From positions 71,870 through 135,869 of the forward strand of contig CAIWXI010000055.1 of NCBI GenBank assembly GCA_903916595.1: a stretch of DNA of 64,000 nucleotides, given 5' to 3'. The stretch is from an uncultured Bacteroidales bacterium. GTDB lineage: Bacteria; Bacteroidota; Bacteroidia; Bacteroidales; FEN-979. This document shows positions 39,101 to 47,568 of this stretch, in pieces; position 1 is the stretch's first letter; each line of letters starts with the position of its first letter. Made by a program: the position numbers and the translations under genes. Below the pieces are notes generated by a model. The model searched no databases and was not told the DNA's origin. It was given only the letters and a program-made list of their open reading frames with translations.

Positions 39101-39350
39101 AACCCCCGCTCTTCGAAGCTATAGGAGGCGCCTGCTGGTCAAAGCCGTATGAACCGGGATAAGGCTGGTTGGTGCAGTCCCAGACAACATTGCTGTCGTT
39201 GACCGCTTTGCTGATCCATCCTTCGGGCAGTTTTCCTGCCGAAAAATCCTCTTTCCAGAACACCTTGCCTGAAACCGGGCCGGTTTTCTGCCCCAGAGTC
39301 TGCAAAACGGCAAAGAAGAGGCAGGCTGCCGGGAAAACAAATCTTTTCAT
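36198..39350 (-). CDS. Secreted GH31 glycosidase with N-terminal jelly-roll module
   Basis: The 1050-residue protein has a signal peptide (MKRFVFPAACLFFAVLQTLG) and a MAM/anchor-J-like jelly roll (about 30-225; FWKEDFSAGKLPEGW, YWMVDDIELS). A beta-sandwich region follows (about 225-345), then the GH31 N-domain, catalytic barrel and C-terminal sheets. In the barrel, LPPRWALGMGDANCYNRR opens the sequence, KLDVAWVG holds the predicted nucleophile Asp and WTGDQKGSWDYIRW the predicted acid/base Asp. GH31 enzymes are mainly retaining alpha-glucosidases or alpha-xylosidases; the exact substrate is unclear. No T9SS tail is seen, so periplasm is likely. In the 143 bases upstream of this gene's end (36054-36197) a short GC-rich hairpin lies at 36158-36176. 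Confidence 0.87.
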   Translation of the reverse strand: MKRFVFPAACLFFAVLQTLGQKTGPVSGKVFWKEDFSAGKLPEGWISKAVNDSNVVWDCTNQPYPGSYGFDQQAPPIASKSGGFHMQYAPGVKVDKYYRRWEKKNIWPDAYIQTKPIDCSGKSSVVLKFMQNFKWNDWGRVRSEGGLYVGVSHNGTDWKEYEVRQGISSEGDCPNPMEVELNITGTAAFQKTVYLRFYWKGIYMWYWMVDDIELSEALDTDLLASSLSSHKQTGNTFTNADVFRFKVVNLSSKPLSKPFDCYLQIDQRLPVKVTVPLGDQQQMQVIDTVDVTFPPADLTDYGIHRIKFYTALTDDERKGNDTLSMELYSGAYQLGMVTGFTWSEKTFTFECRHALVNVEFCRDDIFRIQMAYDGMFTNPAGSDIVIRQPIGQVGVQFAEKEGYYLMTTSAVALRAYKNPLRFAMYKPDNKTMVWEENRCLTYGKETVQYLSRGENEYFYGGGMQNGRFSHRDKTIFLRIDWNWEEGGAPNPAPFYMSTNGYGALRNTYAPGEYAFKDTVKLSHSEARFDCYYFAGGSLKEILNAYTDITGKPFLPPRWALGMGDANCYNRRAKKGHNTSGHNGTTPDVISLIADQYIANDMPRGWILPNDGYGCGYTKLDSVVNELRIRGFHTGLWTENGLEKIAREVGQYGSRLCKLDVAWVGEGYKFAIDGCKAAYEGIEKNSDARGFIWSVCGWAGTHRNSVLWTGDQKGSWDYIRWHIPTVIGSGLSAQNCATGDVDGIFAGSDKTFTRDLQWKCFTPVLMSMSGWAPKDKQPYIYGEPYTSVNRKYLKLKLRLTPYMYSLCHEAAETGVPAVRALVLEYPHDPVAAGNLTRYEFLLGKNFLVAPVFRDEEKRDSIYLPEGRWFDYWDGKVYEGKTWLNSYPAPLDKLPLFVRAGSVIPMYQQMNYDNERPADTLTLDVYPGSGAEFTMFEDEGSNRDYREGKFVLTSLSALCDAWNRVTEIKVAQAKGNYQGKLQSRFYIIHLHSNSVPRQLTSQDSKLRHFKTEEDYKNSKAGWCFMPVEKQGMIYIKTLKMTTAGEFTIRLKY

Positions 39351-39393
39351 TTATCTGAAGTTTTATCACTGAGGACTATCACACAGACATTCC

Positions 39394-41754
39394 CTATATG
39401 GTGAGATGTTTCCTTTCTGGAAAACGAATGCCGTTCTTTACGAGTTCAGTATAAATGACTGATAACAACTGACTTTTTGCAATATTCTCAAAGGCAATGT
39501 TATGGACCATTAATTTAACCGTGAAAACCAGGGCGAAATCATTGATTTCGGAAAATAACACCTCGGTTTTCTCAGGAACAATGCTTTTCTGGTCCAGCAT
39601 GCATTTTTGAATGATGTCGATCACAGCGTAAGGATTTGAGTCGTGAGTAGTCTGGATCTTCGTTTCAATCACTCTCTGCTTATTCGAGATGGTCCAGTTT
39701 TGCAGGTTTTCCGACAGCAAGGTATTGTTGGGAATTAGTATATCGGCTCCATAATCGGTCGCAACCATGGTTGCCCTGAGGTTTACCTCCTTGACCTTGC
39801 ATTTTCCATTGCCAAAATCAAGATAATCGCCAACAACAAAGGGCCGTTCAAACACGATGATAAGGCCTGAAACCAGGTTGCTTACCACATTCTGCAGCCC
39901 GAAACCGATACCAATCCCAAGGGCACCCAGGAATATTGCGAAATTTGTCAGAGGCAACCCGGATGCCAGAAGTCCAACAATAAACCCCGCACAAAGAATC
40001 AACAGCCTGAAGAGCAGAAGGTAACTTCCAAGCCTGCTTCGTTTATCAAGATTATGATCGTGCCTGGGCTCAAAGGTATAGCGGAGAAGGGAGGCAAATA
40101 CAAATGCAAGATATACCGAAGCAAAAAAGGCAACAACGCTGAGATATGTAAATTCAGAGCTGCCGATAGTCCTGATAGTGGTTAAAAAGTTACTGATACT
40201 CGTCTTGGCCAGGTCGTACAGGTTCATATTATAGAGATACGCCATAATAATAATAGTGTATGAAACGAAGATCAGCAGGGGCCTGGTTTTTTCATAAGCG
40301 AGCCTTGTGTTGATCCTTACCGTTGTCAACTCCTTGTTGAAGTAATAAGCTATGATTTCAAGATAATCAAGTAAAGTATAAATAGCCACCCTGAGGACCA
40401 TGCTGATGATGACCAGGCTGAAGCCCGATAAGATGAATGATCTGCCAAGAGTATAGTTGCCCCAGACAACCAAAGCCCAGCCTGCAATGAGATGGATCCC
40501 CAGGATATATATCAGCAGGCGTACAATTTTTTCGTGCTGAAGATTGTATGTTTTTATTTGTCTGACGACAAGAAAGAGCGGGATCAGGAGCAAAATGGAT
40601 AATATATATACGAAGCGGCCTATAAATGTAGGGGTCACGAAAAAATTGATCAGGTATAATACGAGGAATGTAATGATAAGCGTGAGAATCACCGGTTTGT
40701 TTAATTGCGGATAGTTTTTTAATGTGAGCATGGTCACAGTAAAAGTGATGCCTATAAAAATAAATTCGAGGAATGCATGGGGGGGATGCACAAAAAGGAA
40801 AGGTGCAAGAGCCATCCCCATGATCACGGAAGCTGTTTTAGGAAATTTCTCAAGAAATTTCAGCTTGGCGTCTTTTAGTATTTTATTCTTCCGGTGTTCG
40901 TCATTGAACAGTTTGATCGGGATAAGGCAAAGTAAAAACAGAAGGGACCTGAAAATGATGATCCTCCATAATGACATTTCACCATAGTATTTTATCGATT
41001 CGAGGGTTTGCGCAAAGCTGGCAATGACCACATCTCTTAAGCCCAGTGGATAGAATTCAGGAGAAGCCTGCCATATCGGGGGTAATTCCCTCTTGATCAG
41101 GGAAGTCTCCTGCTTCTGCAGTAATTTTGATATTTCAGAATAGAAATGATAAATCTGAGAATGGGTTTCGACGATTCTGTTCTCAATGGCAGTATTTCTT
41201 TTTAGGGCAGAAAGGATAAAGTTCTCGGCTGTCTGCTGGCGGGTTAGCAGGCTGGTCACCGGATCTTTATAGTTGATGATGAAAACACTGTCGGACTGGG
41301 CCCTGAAAGCGGTTATTTCATGTTTTATCCGTTCGATCTCAAGGGTCTTTTTAACCAATAGCTCATTTAACTTATGGATCCGTCGTTGCCATTTGGAGAT
41401 GTCATCAAGGATGGTGGAAACCCGCATCTTCATATTGTAAACCGATCGTATGTCGAGAAGATTGGGGGTATTATAAAACGTGTTCCTGAGCATCTCGATG
41501 ACGACAAGGTGCTCTGCAAACTGATCAAAAAGAGTGATTGAATCAAGGTTGATATCATCACGATAAAGATACAGATCGTTAAGTTGAGTGTAACTTTCAT
41601 TGATCCACGCAGAAGGATTGGCGAGATACACCGGCTCGATGGCTTGTACCGGCTGGGGTTTAATAATTCCCACCGGCAACTGGGCTGACATATTAACCGC
41701 GGAAAAACACAATAAAACAAATACGGGAATCGAGATCTTGTACCGGTGAATCAT
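39394..41754 (-). CDS. Large MscS-family mechanosensitive channel
   Basis: The 786-residue protein has a signal peptide (ending NMSAQ), a helical periplasmic domain (about 45-255), about ten membrane helices (260-610) and an MscS core. The pore helix is GALGIGIGFGLQNVVSNLVSG and the beta domain is FERPFVVGDYLDFGNGKCKVKEVNLRAT with IPNNTLLSENLQNWT. This is the layout of MscK/YbdG-type large channels that release solutes on osmotic downshock. The pore helix keeps the Gly-rich packing faces. A CAAATTTA (TAAATTTG on the minus strand) -7 match is at 41785-41778. It ends 44 bases before the GH31 gene and could share its transcript. Confidence 0.91.
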   Translation of the reverse strand: MIHRYKISIPVFVLLCFSAVNMSAQLPVGIIKPQPVQAIEPVYLANPSAWINESYTQLNDLYLYRDDINLDSITLFDQFAEHLVVIEMLRNTFYNTPNLLDIRSVYNMKMRVSTILDDISKWQRRIHKLNELLVKKTLEIERIKHEITAFRAQSDSVFIINYKDPVTSLLTRQQTAENFILSALKRNTAIENRIVETHSQIYHFYSEISKLLQKQETSLIKRELPPIWQASPEFYPLGLRDVVIASFAQTLESIKYYGEMSLWRIIIFRSLLFLLCLIPIKLFNDEHRKNKILKDAKLKFLEKFPKTASVIMGMALAPFLFVHPPHAFLEFIFIGITFTVTMLTLKNYPQLNKPVILTLIITFLVLYLINFFVTPTFIGRFVYILSILLLIPLFLVVRQIKTYNLQHEKIVRLLIYILGIHLIAGWALVVWGNYTLGRSFILSGFSLVIISMVLRVAIYTLLDYLEIIAYYFNKELTTVRINTRLAYEKTRPLLIFVSYTIIIMAYLYNMNLYDLAKTSISNFLTTIRTIGSSEFTYLSVVAFFASVYLAFVFASLLRYTFEPRHDHNLDKRSRLGSYLLLFRLLILCAGFIVGLLASGLPLTNFAIFLGALGIGIGFGLQNVVSNLVSGLIIVFERPFVVGDYLDFGNGKCKVKEVNLRATMVATDYGADILIPNNTLLSENLQNWTISNKQRVIETKIQTTHDSNPYAVIDIIQKCMLDQKSIVPEKTEVLFSEINDFALVFTVKLMVHNIAFENIAKSQLLSVIYTELVKNGIRFPERKHLTI

Positions 41755-41814
41755 ATGGATATAAATAAGGTGTTATGCAAATTTACTTTTTTCTTCCAAC
41801 GAAATAAACATTTT

Positions 41815-43119
41815 TTACCACCACCTGATCCCTGAGAGGCGGCACAGTTCCATTCGCGAAAGAAGAAGGTTGTATTCGAACTGAAGACGGCTGAGCTGGG
41901 CATCTTTAAAGTTGGTGATGGAAGTGAGCAGGTCGAGGTTGGTGATCACGCCGTATTTATACCGGTCGGAAGCGAGATCCATAGCCAGCTGGGCCTGCAT
42001 AATGAGGGTATCAGCGCTGGAAAGCTTTTTCTGACTCTTTCGTATTTCATCGAGGGAATTCAGAAGGTCTTTATTCAGGCTTAATTTCTGGGATTCGAGG
42101 GCTAATTTAGACGCATTCAGATTGATGGTTGCCAGCTTCTTTTGCAATCCCGGGCGGGAGGCAGGAAGGATAGGAATACTTAATCCAACGCCTACTGAAT
42201 AGTTAAAGGCCACAGCATCGATCTCGGGCATGAAACCGTTTTTATACCCGAGTCCGGCCTGGAAGTTGAGAAGCGGCATACGAAGACGGTTGGCCGAAAC
42301 GATATCCCATCCGGCCGAACTGATCTTGTCGCCCGCTATCCTGATCTCAGGATTATTTTGCATTGCCAGGGCGAAGATTGAGTCGGTAGTGATCCTGAAG
42401 GTGGACTGATTTACGACAGTATCGCTGAGGTAGCCTGTTCCGTTTCTTCCTGTAAGCATACCCAGCATGTTATACTGTTTGCTCAGCTGGGTCTGAAGAT
42501 CAGTATAAAAATTTCCGGCATTCGTAAATTTTACCTGGGTTGAAACAAGGTCATAAGTCAGTGCATCCCCGTTTTTTACCTTTACATCAATCTGCTGAAG
42601 GGTGGAAGCCAGAAGGTTGATCTGCTCCTGTTGAACAAAGAGACTTTTGTTGAGAAAAATAACTGAATAATAGATCTGGGCGACCTGGTAAGCCAGCTGG
42701 ATCTTAAAGCTTTCAAGATTATCTTTTGATGTTTGCAGATCGCTTTTTGCCTTATTCACCGTGGCTGGGGTTCTCAGGTCAAGGATTGGCTGTGCAAGAC
42801 TTACAGAGGCATTGTAATTGTTAGCCGGCAGAAAGCTGACATCCATGAACTGACCCTGGCCAAAAGGAAATTGAATCGACGGGGTGGGATACATCCGGCG
42901 GTACGAAAGGTCGGCCCCGGCAACCGGCAGATAGCCGGCCTTTCCCAGGCTTACCTTCACTTCGCTCATCTTTACCAGGTCAGCCATTTCACCTACTTTT
43001 GGATATTTCTGAAACGACTGGTCAACCAGCTGTTTCAGCGTTCCCGGAACCGGGATCTCCTGGGCTTGCAGATTGTTCGCGAAAACGAAACATGCAATTA
43101 TATAATATATCGATCTCAT
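41815..43119 (-). CDS. TolC-family outer membrane protein of the EmrAB system
   Basis: The 434-residue protein (ATG at 43119) has a signal peptide (MRSIYYIIACFVFANNLQAQ) and the repeated helical TolC pattern (VSLAQPILDLRTPATVNKAKSDLQ; GLSIPILPASRPGLQKKLATINLNASKL; YKYGVITNLDLLTSITNFKDAQ). It is the outer membrane duct for the MFS/HlyD pair encoded upstream on the same strand. The frame can be extended to a TTG at 43143, but this adds eight residues before the signal peptide and enters the 7-base repeat tract, so ATG 43119 is preferred. The gap from emrB is 63 bases, mostly repeat. Confidence 0.9.
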   Translation of the reverse strand: MRSIYYIIACFVFANNLQAQEIPVPGTLKQLVDQSFQKYPKVGEMADLVKMSEVKVSLGKAGYLPVAGADLSYRRMYPTPSIQFPFGQGQFMDVSFLPANNYNASVSLAQPILDLRTPATVNKAKSDLQTSKDNLESFKIQLAYQVAQIYYSVIFLNKSLFVQQEQINLLASTLQQIDVKVKNGDALTYDLVSTQVKFTNAGNFYTDLQTQLSKQYNMLGMLTGRNGTGYLSDTVVNQSTFRITTDSIFALAMQNNPEIRIAGDKISSAGWDIVSANRLRMPLLNFQAGLGYKNGFMPEIDAVAFNYSVGVGLSIPILPASRPGLQKKLATINLNASKLALESQKLSLNKDLLNSLDEIRKSQKKLSSADTLIMQAQLAMDLASDRYKYGVITNLDLLTSITNFKDAQLSRLQFEYNLLLSRMELCRLSGIRWW

Positions 43120-43144
43120 ACGATTCAATGGATTAACATTCAAA

Positions 43145-43186
43145 ATTCTTCATTCAACATTCGATATCCGATATTCGACATTCTAA
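43145..43186. repeat. Heptamer-period tandem repeat (ATTCgAt type), six units
   Basis: Six consecutive 7-base words: ATTCTTC, ATTCAAC, ATTCGAT, ATCCGAT, ATTCGAC, ATTCTAA. They fill most of the gap between emrB and the tolC-like gene, and the last word contains the emrB stop codon. Similar period-7 tracts with other words occur at 47495-47543 and 60353-60422. Confidence 0.75.
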
Positions 43187-44745
43187 TGCGCTTCCGCCGC
43201 TGCTACTGCCTGTTCCCCACCGATTTTCCTGTTTTTTGTGATGAAGATCAGAGGGAAAGCGATCAGGATAAACAAGCTTGCATACAGGAAAGCATCGAGG
43301 TAACTTAGCATGAACGTTTGCTTCATTACCGACCCTTCCATCACCTGGAAGGTCTGTTGCTGCAGGTTTGCTGCAAACGGAAGTTTCGCCTGCAGGCCCT
43401 GGTAAATCTGGTTATACCGCTCGGCAAATTGCTGACTGCCGGCATAAATATTGCTGATGAGGTCTATACGGTGCACTGCAACGCGGTGGGCCACGTAATT
43501 GTTTATAATTGCAATTCCAAAGGATCCTCCCATCTGCCGCATCATGTTGTTCAGAGCCACACCCTGCGGAATATCACGGGGCTTTAGTCCGGCGACAGCC
43601 ATAGCATTCAAAGGAACGAACAGGCAGGCCAATCCTGCGCCCCTGATCATCAGGGGCAAAGCAAAGAAGCCCGACGATACGTTCAGGTCGGCCCTCGACA
43701 TCAGGAGCCCAAAGCCCATGAGAGCGATAAATCCTATGCCCACAAAGAGTTTGGGAGACGTGCCTGCCTGAAGTGCCTTCCCGATAAAGGGCATGAAGAA
43801 CAGCGAAAGTATGGAAGCAGGCAACAGGGTCAGTCCGGTTTCATAAGCCGTATATCCTAGTACCCTTTGCAGCATGAGGGGGAAAATAAACACAGATGTG
43901 AATAAAATAAAACCGACAATGAAAGTGAGGAGTGTAGTAAGTGCCAGGTTCCTGTCTTTCAGTATCCTGAGGTTGACCACAGGTTCCTTTTGTTTCAGCT
44001 CCCACCAGATGAAGGTTACTAATCCTATGACTGCAATTACAGATAACCAGATAATGAGTTTCGAATCGTACCAGTCTTCGGCTTCCCCTCTTTCGAGAAC
44101 ATACTGCAATGAGCCGATCCCGATCGTAAGCAGGAAAATCCCGCTCCAGTCTATTCTCGGTTTTATGTGGATGTCGAATCCCCTTGGTATAAAGCGATAG
44201 GTGAGGATGCTTGCAAGAATTCCAAAAGGCACGTTGATGTAGAAAATCAGAGGCCAGGAATAGCTGTCGATGATCATTCCGCCAACGGTTGGCCCGAGTG
44301 TTGGCCCGAGCACGACACCCATGCCGAACAAGGCCGCAGCCAGACCTCTTTGCTTGCCGGGAAATGTCTCAAAGAGGATGGACTGGGAAGTTGAAAGCAG
44401 TCCGCCCCCGCCAAGGCCCTGCACGAAGCGCCACAGCACGATCTGCCAGAGCGAGGTTGACATTCCGCAGAATACCGAAGCAATAGTGAAGATGATGATG
44501 GAAGCCATATAATACCGGCGGCGGCCGAAAAATGCAGCAAGGAAGCCTGTCATCGGAATGATGATCACGTTGGCAATGGCATAGGAGGTAATCACCCAGG
44601 CGATGTCTTCAATGGAAGCGCCCAGGTTACCTGCCATCTGGTTCAGTGCAACATTCACGATCGATGTGTCGATCAGCTCCATGATAGCCGCCGAAATAGT
44701 GGTCAGCGCGATGACAATCTTAGCTGTACTGCTGAGTGAGTGCAT
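43183..44745 (-). CDS. emrB: EmrB/QacA-type MFS drug transporter (DHA2, 14 helices)
   Basis: The 520-residue protein has 14 predicted membrane helices and DHA2 hallmarks: MELIDTSIVNVALNQMAG (motif D1), WVITSYAIANVIIIPMTGFLAAFFGRRRYYM (motif A), WRFVQGLGGGGLLSTSQS (motif B) and GPTLGPTVGGMIID (motif C). Such transporters export lipophilic drugs by proton antiport. With the adaptor gene 7 bases upstream and a TolC-like gene downstream it makes a complete EmrAB-TolC tripartite system. Its stop codon lies inside a heptamer repeat. Drug specificity is unknown. Confidence 0.94.
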   Translation of the reverse strand: MHSLSSTAKIVIALTTISAAIMELIDTSIVNVALNQMAGNLGASIEDIAWVITSYAIANVIIIPMTGFLAAFFGRRRYYMASIIIFTIASVFCGMSTSLWQIVLWRFVQGLGGGGLLSTSQSILFETFPGKQRGLAAALFGMGVVLGPTLGPTVGGMIIDSYSWPLIFYINVPFGILASILTYRFIPRGFDIHIKPRIDWSGIFLLTIGIGSLQYVLERGEAEDWYDSKLIIWLSVIAVIGLVTFIWWELKQKEPVVNLRILKDRNLALTTLLTFIVGFILFTSVFIFPLMLQRVLGYTAYETGLTLLPASILSLFFMPFIGKALQAGTSPKLFVGIGFIALMGFGLLMSRADLNVSSGFFALPLMIRGAGLACLFVPLNAMAVAGLKPRDIPQGVALNNMMRQMGGSFGIAIINNYVAHRVAVHRIDLISNIYAGSQQFAERYNQIYQGLQAKLPFAANLQQQTFQVMEGSVMKQTFMLSYLDAFLYASLFILIAFPLIFITKNRKIGGEQAVAAAEAH

Positions 44746-44752
44746 CGTTGAA

Positions 44753-45802
44753 TCAGATTGGAACTGAAACGATTACACTCATGCCTGCACGAAGAATATC
44801 TTTATATTTTCCTGCATCGAGAATCTCTATCCGAACCGGTATACGCTGGGTGACTTTCACAAAGTTTCCGGTGGCATTGTCGGGCGGAAGGAGTGAAAAC
44901 CTGGCCCCGGTTGCTTCGGATAATGACACCACTTTGCCTTTGACATCCAGCTTGGGATAACCGTCGATTTTAATTTCTACTATCTGCCCAACATGAATGT
45001 TCTTTACCTGGTTTTCCTTGAAATTCGCAATCACCCATTGACTCTCGCTGTTGACAATTGTAACCAGTGGGGTGCCCGATTGTATGAACTGCCCTTCATC
45101 GATATTGCGCTTCCCGAGTTTCCCGTCAGCTATGGCATAAATGCGGCAATATGAAAGTTTGAGCCTTTGCTGGTCGATGCGTGACTGTTTGATGTCGGCC
45201 TGCGCCTGTGCCTTGCCAACGAGTGAACGAAGGACTTCCAGTCGTGTTTCGGCAACTTTTACGTCCATCTGACTTGTTTCAAGCTGCTTGGTCGTGACAT
45301 CGTAAGCCGACTGACTGTCGTCGATCTGACGTTTTGTAATGGCATTTCCCTCGAACAATTTTTTATCGCGGTTCAGATCATTGACGGCTTTGAACTGCCT
45401 TATCCTGAGTACTTCGAGGTTTGATTTCGCCGAAGCAAGCGAAGCCTCAGCATTGGTAAGCGATGCTTTGGCGTTCTCAATATCGGAAAGCGACTGCTTG
45501 AAATCGGCCTGCATCTCCCGGAGCTGAAGTTCAAGCTCGGTTGAATCGACAAGCAACAGCAACTGCCCCTTTGTGACCACAGAATAGTCATCTACATAAA
45601 TCTTATTTACATACCCCGAAACCCGTGAAAGAATCGGGACCAGCCTCATTTCAACCTGGGCATTGTCGGTTTCTTCATGATTTATCGCATGCCAGACCTC
45701 TATTGAAAGATAGACCAGGCCGATGAGAACAACGGTGCCGATGATAATACGGGGGAATATTTTCTTACCGGATTTTCGTTCTTTTTTGGATTCAGTGTCC
45801 AT
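44753..45802 (-). CDS. emrA: EmrA-type membrane fusion protein
   Basis: The 349-residue protein has one N-terminal membrane helix (IIIGTVVLIGLVYLSIEVWHAI), a lipoyl domain split into RVSGYVNKIYVDDYSVVTKGQLLL and IDEGQFIQSGTPLVTIV, a long helical hairpin (about 90-205; alanine-rich KASLTNAEASLASAKSNLEVL), and a beta-barrel. This is the EmrA/VceA adaptor type that pairs with DHA2 transporters. It starts 36 bases after the radical SAM gene ends and stops 7 bases before emrB, so it may be read with both. Confidence 0.93.
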   Translation of the reverse strand: MDTESKKERKSGKKIFPRIIIGTVVLIGLVYLSIEVWHAINHEETDNAQVEMRLVPILSRVSGYVNKIYVDDYSVVTKGQLLLLVDSTELELQLREMQADFKQSLSDIENAKASLTNAEASLASAKSNLEVLRIRQFKAVNDLNRDKKLFEGNAITKRQIDDSQSAYDVTTKQLETSQMDVKVAETRLEVLRSLVGKAQAQADIKQSRIDQQRLKLSYCRIYAIADGKLGKRNIDEGQFIQSGTPLVTIVNSESQWVIANFKENQVKNIHVGQIVEIKIDGYPKLDVKGKVVSLSEATGARFSLLPPDNATGNFVKVTQRIPVRIEILDAGKYKDILRAGMSVIVSVPI

Positions 45803-45838
45803 GAAATAAGGTTTTTTCGCTTGAGACGGATCAGGTCA

Positions 45839-47452
45839 TTAAATAGAATGTCCTGTCATTCTTTCATTAAATTCATGTTCGTTTATAGTTTCCATTTCCT
45901 TAAGCGATTCGGTGATGTTTTGTACTATATACTTTTTTTGCTTCTGAAAGTGGATGAACATGGCTGCAAGGTTCACTCCGGCTTCAATACCCATGGGGTT
46001 GCGGGTGATGACTGTAAAAAACATCCTCCAGTAGTGCAGACCGGTTTCCTTTGAAAATCCCACTTTCCGGCAAACGCGTAAAAACGAGCGCATATAAATG
46101 AGCCAGGTAGAGAAAGATGGTTTATGCCGGTATTTTGGCCTGATTTTTAATGCCGTATAAATAACCCGCCGATAATAATTTGCAGGTGTGTAAACCGTTT
46201 TAAGAATCTCTGCATAGTTTTTAAAGATCTCTGAGCGGGGGATCAGCGTGGCGAAGTTGATCCCGCTGGTGGTCTGGTCTATATCGGTTGCGCTGACATT
46301 CTTTGCCAGGAGATGGAACAACCTCCCTTCAGCCTCCAGCCGGCGTGTGAGCTGGGTTCTGGGCAGAGCGTAAAGCAGCCCGATCATAGCCATGCATATC
46401 CCCGATTCCTGAATGGAATTGATCATGTTTGTGGCGATGTTCCTGCTTTCACTGTCGAACCCCACGATATAACCGCCGTTGCTTACCATACCATAAGAGA
46501 GGATCTTGTTGACGGCATCTGCCACAGGTTTATTAACGTTCTGGTTTTTCTGGTTGAATAAAAGGGTGTCGTTCTCAGGCGTTTCTATTCCAAGAAAGAC
46601 ATAGCGAAAGTCGCAATCCTGCATCAGCTGCAGCAGTTCATCGTCATCAGCCAGGTTTACCGAGGCTTCGGTTGTAAAGAAGAACGGGTATTTTCTTGAC
46701 TTTGTCCAGGATTTGATTTCCCTTAAAAGTTCTTTAACTTTTTTCTTGTTGCCGATAAAGTTGTCGTCGACCATATCGATATGCCCTCGGTAACCCAGGT
46801 CGTACAATGACTGAAGCTCTTTAAGGATCTGTTCATTCGTTTTAAACCTGGGTGTTCTTCCGAACAGTTCGATCACATCACAGAATTCGCAGTTGAAAGG
46901 GCATCCGCGTATAAACTGCATACCAATCATGATATAGTCGCGGAAGCGGATGAGATCGTAACGGGGGATCACCGATTCGAGCATATTGGCCCGCTCTTCA
47001 GATTGATACATTCCTGATGTTTTTCCGTCCCGGAGGTCCTTCAGGAACAGGGGAATCGTGATTTCGCCTTCACCCAGAACGAGAAAATCGGCTTCACTGT
47101 ATAGGCCAGGCTGGGACGTGGGATCCGGGCCGCCTACAACCACTGTGCGATCAAGGTTATGTGCCCTGCGGATAAATTCAAGCATGCTTTTTTGCTGGGG
47201 GAGCATGCCCCCGGTGCAGACTATATCAGCCCAGAGAAGATGCTCATCGAGCAGAGGTTCCACGTTTTCATCAATCAGTTTAAAGATCCAATGCTGTGGA
47301 AAAAGGCCGGCCACTGTGAGCAAACCCAAAGGGGCAGCTGGGTACCGGGCGCCCACAATGTCGCAAACGTCCTGGTAATTCCAGAAACTAAAGTCGGAAA
47401 ATTTTGTCTGAACCAACAAACATCGGGTAGGCCCCCCGTACAAATCCATCAT
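45839..47452 (-). CDS. B12-binding-domain radical SAM protein (DUF4070 type)
   Basis: The 537-residue protein has an N-terminal cobalamin-binding-like domain (about 30-150; GLLTVAGLFPQHW, VVVGGPDPTSQPGLY). A radical SAM barrel has CxxxCxxC in FIRGCPFNCEFCDVIELFGRTPR, and a C-terminal region with DUF4070-type segments follows. The cobalamin His in DxHxxG is not clearly present, so B12 binding is uncertain. Relatives include enzymes modifying hopanoids or lipids and many of unknown substrate. A TATCTTTG -7 element lies on the minus strand at 47486-47479, about 27 bases before the ATG. The emrA-emrB-tolC genes follow at once; a link between its product and export is possible but unproven. Confidence 0.88.
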   Translation of the reverse strand: MMDLYGGPTRCLLVQTKFSDFSFWNYQDVCDIVGARYPAAPLGLLTVAGLFPQHWIFKLIDENVEPLLDEHLLWADIVCTGGMLPQQKSMLEFIRRAHNLDRTVVVGGPDPTSQPGLYSEADFLVLGEGEITIPLFLKDLRDGKTSGMYQSEERANMLESVIPRYDLIRFRDYIMIGMQFIRGCPFNCEFCDVIELFGRTPRFKTNEQILKELQSLYDLGYRGHIDMVDDNFIGNKKKVKELLREIKSWTKSRKYPFFFTTEASVNLADDDELLQLMQDCDFRYVFLGIETPENDTLLFNQKNQNVNKPVADAVNKILSYGMVSNGGYIVGFDSESRNIATNMINSIQESGICMAMIGLLYALPRTQLTRRLEAEGRLFHLLAKNVSATDIDQTTSGINFATLIPRSEIFKNYAEILKTVYTPANYYRRVIYTALKIRPKYRHKPSFSTWLIYMRSFLRVCRKVGFSKETGLHYWRMFFTVITRNPMGIEAGVNLAAMFIHFQKQKKYIVQNITESLKEMETINEHEFNERMTGHSI

Positions 47453-47494
47453 TTAAATTCGATCTAAGAAAAAGTGTGCAAAGATACGAAAAAA

Positions 47495-47543
47495 GTACGA
47501 AGTACGATGTACAAAGTACGATGTACGATGTACGAAGGACGAA
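47495..47543. repeat. Heptamer-period tandem repeat (GTACGAt type), seven units
   Basis: Seven 7-base words in a row: GTACGAA, GTACGAT, GTACAAA, GTACGAT, GTACGAT, GTACGAA, GGACGAA. The tract lies in the 116-base gap between the propeller-protein gene end and the radical SAM gene start, just upstream of the latter's TATCTTTG element on the minus strand. It shares its period, not its word, with the tracts at 43145 and 60353. Confidence 0.8.
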
Positions 47544-47568
47544 GGGTGGGGATATGAGAATCAGAACG

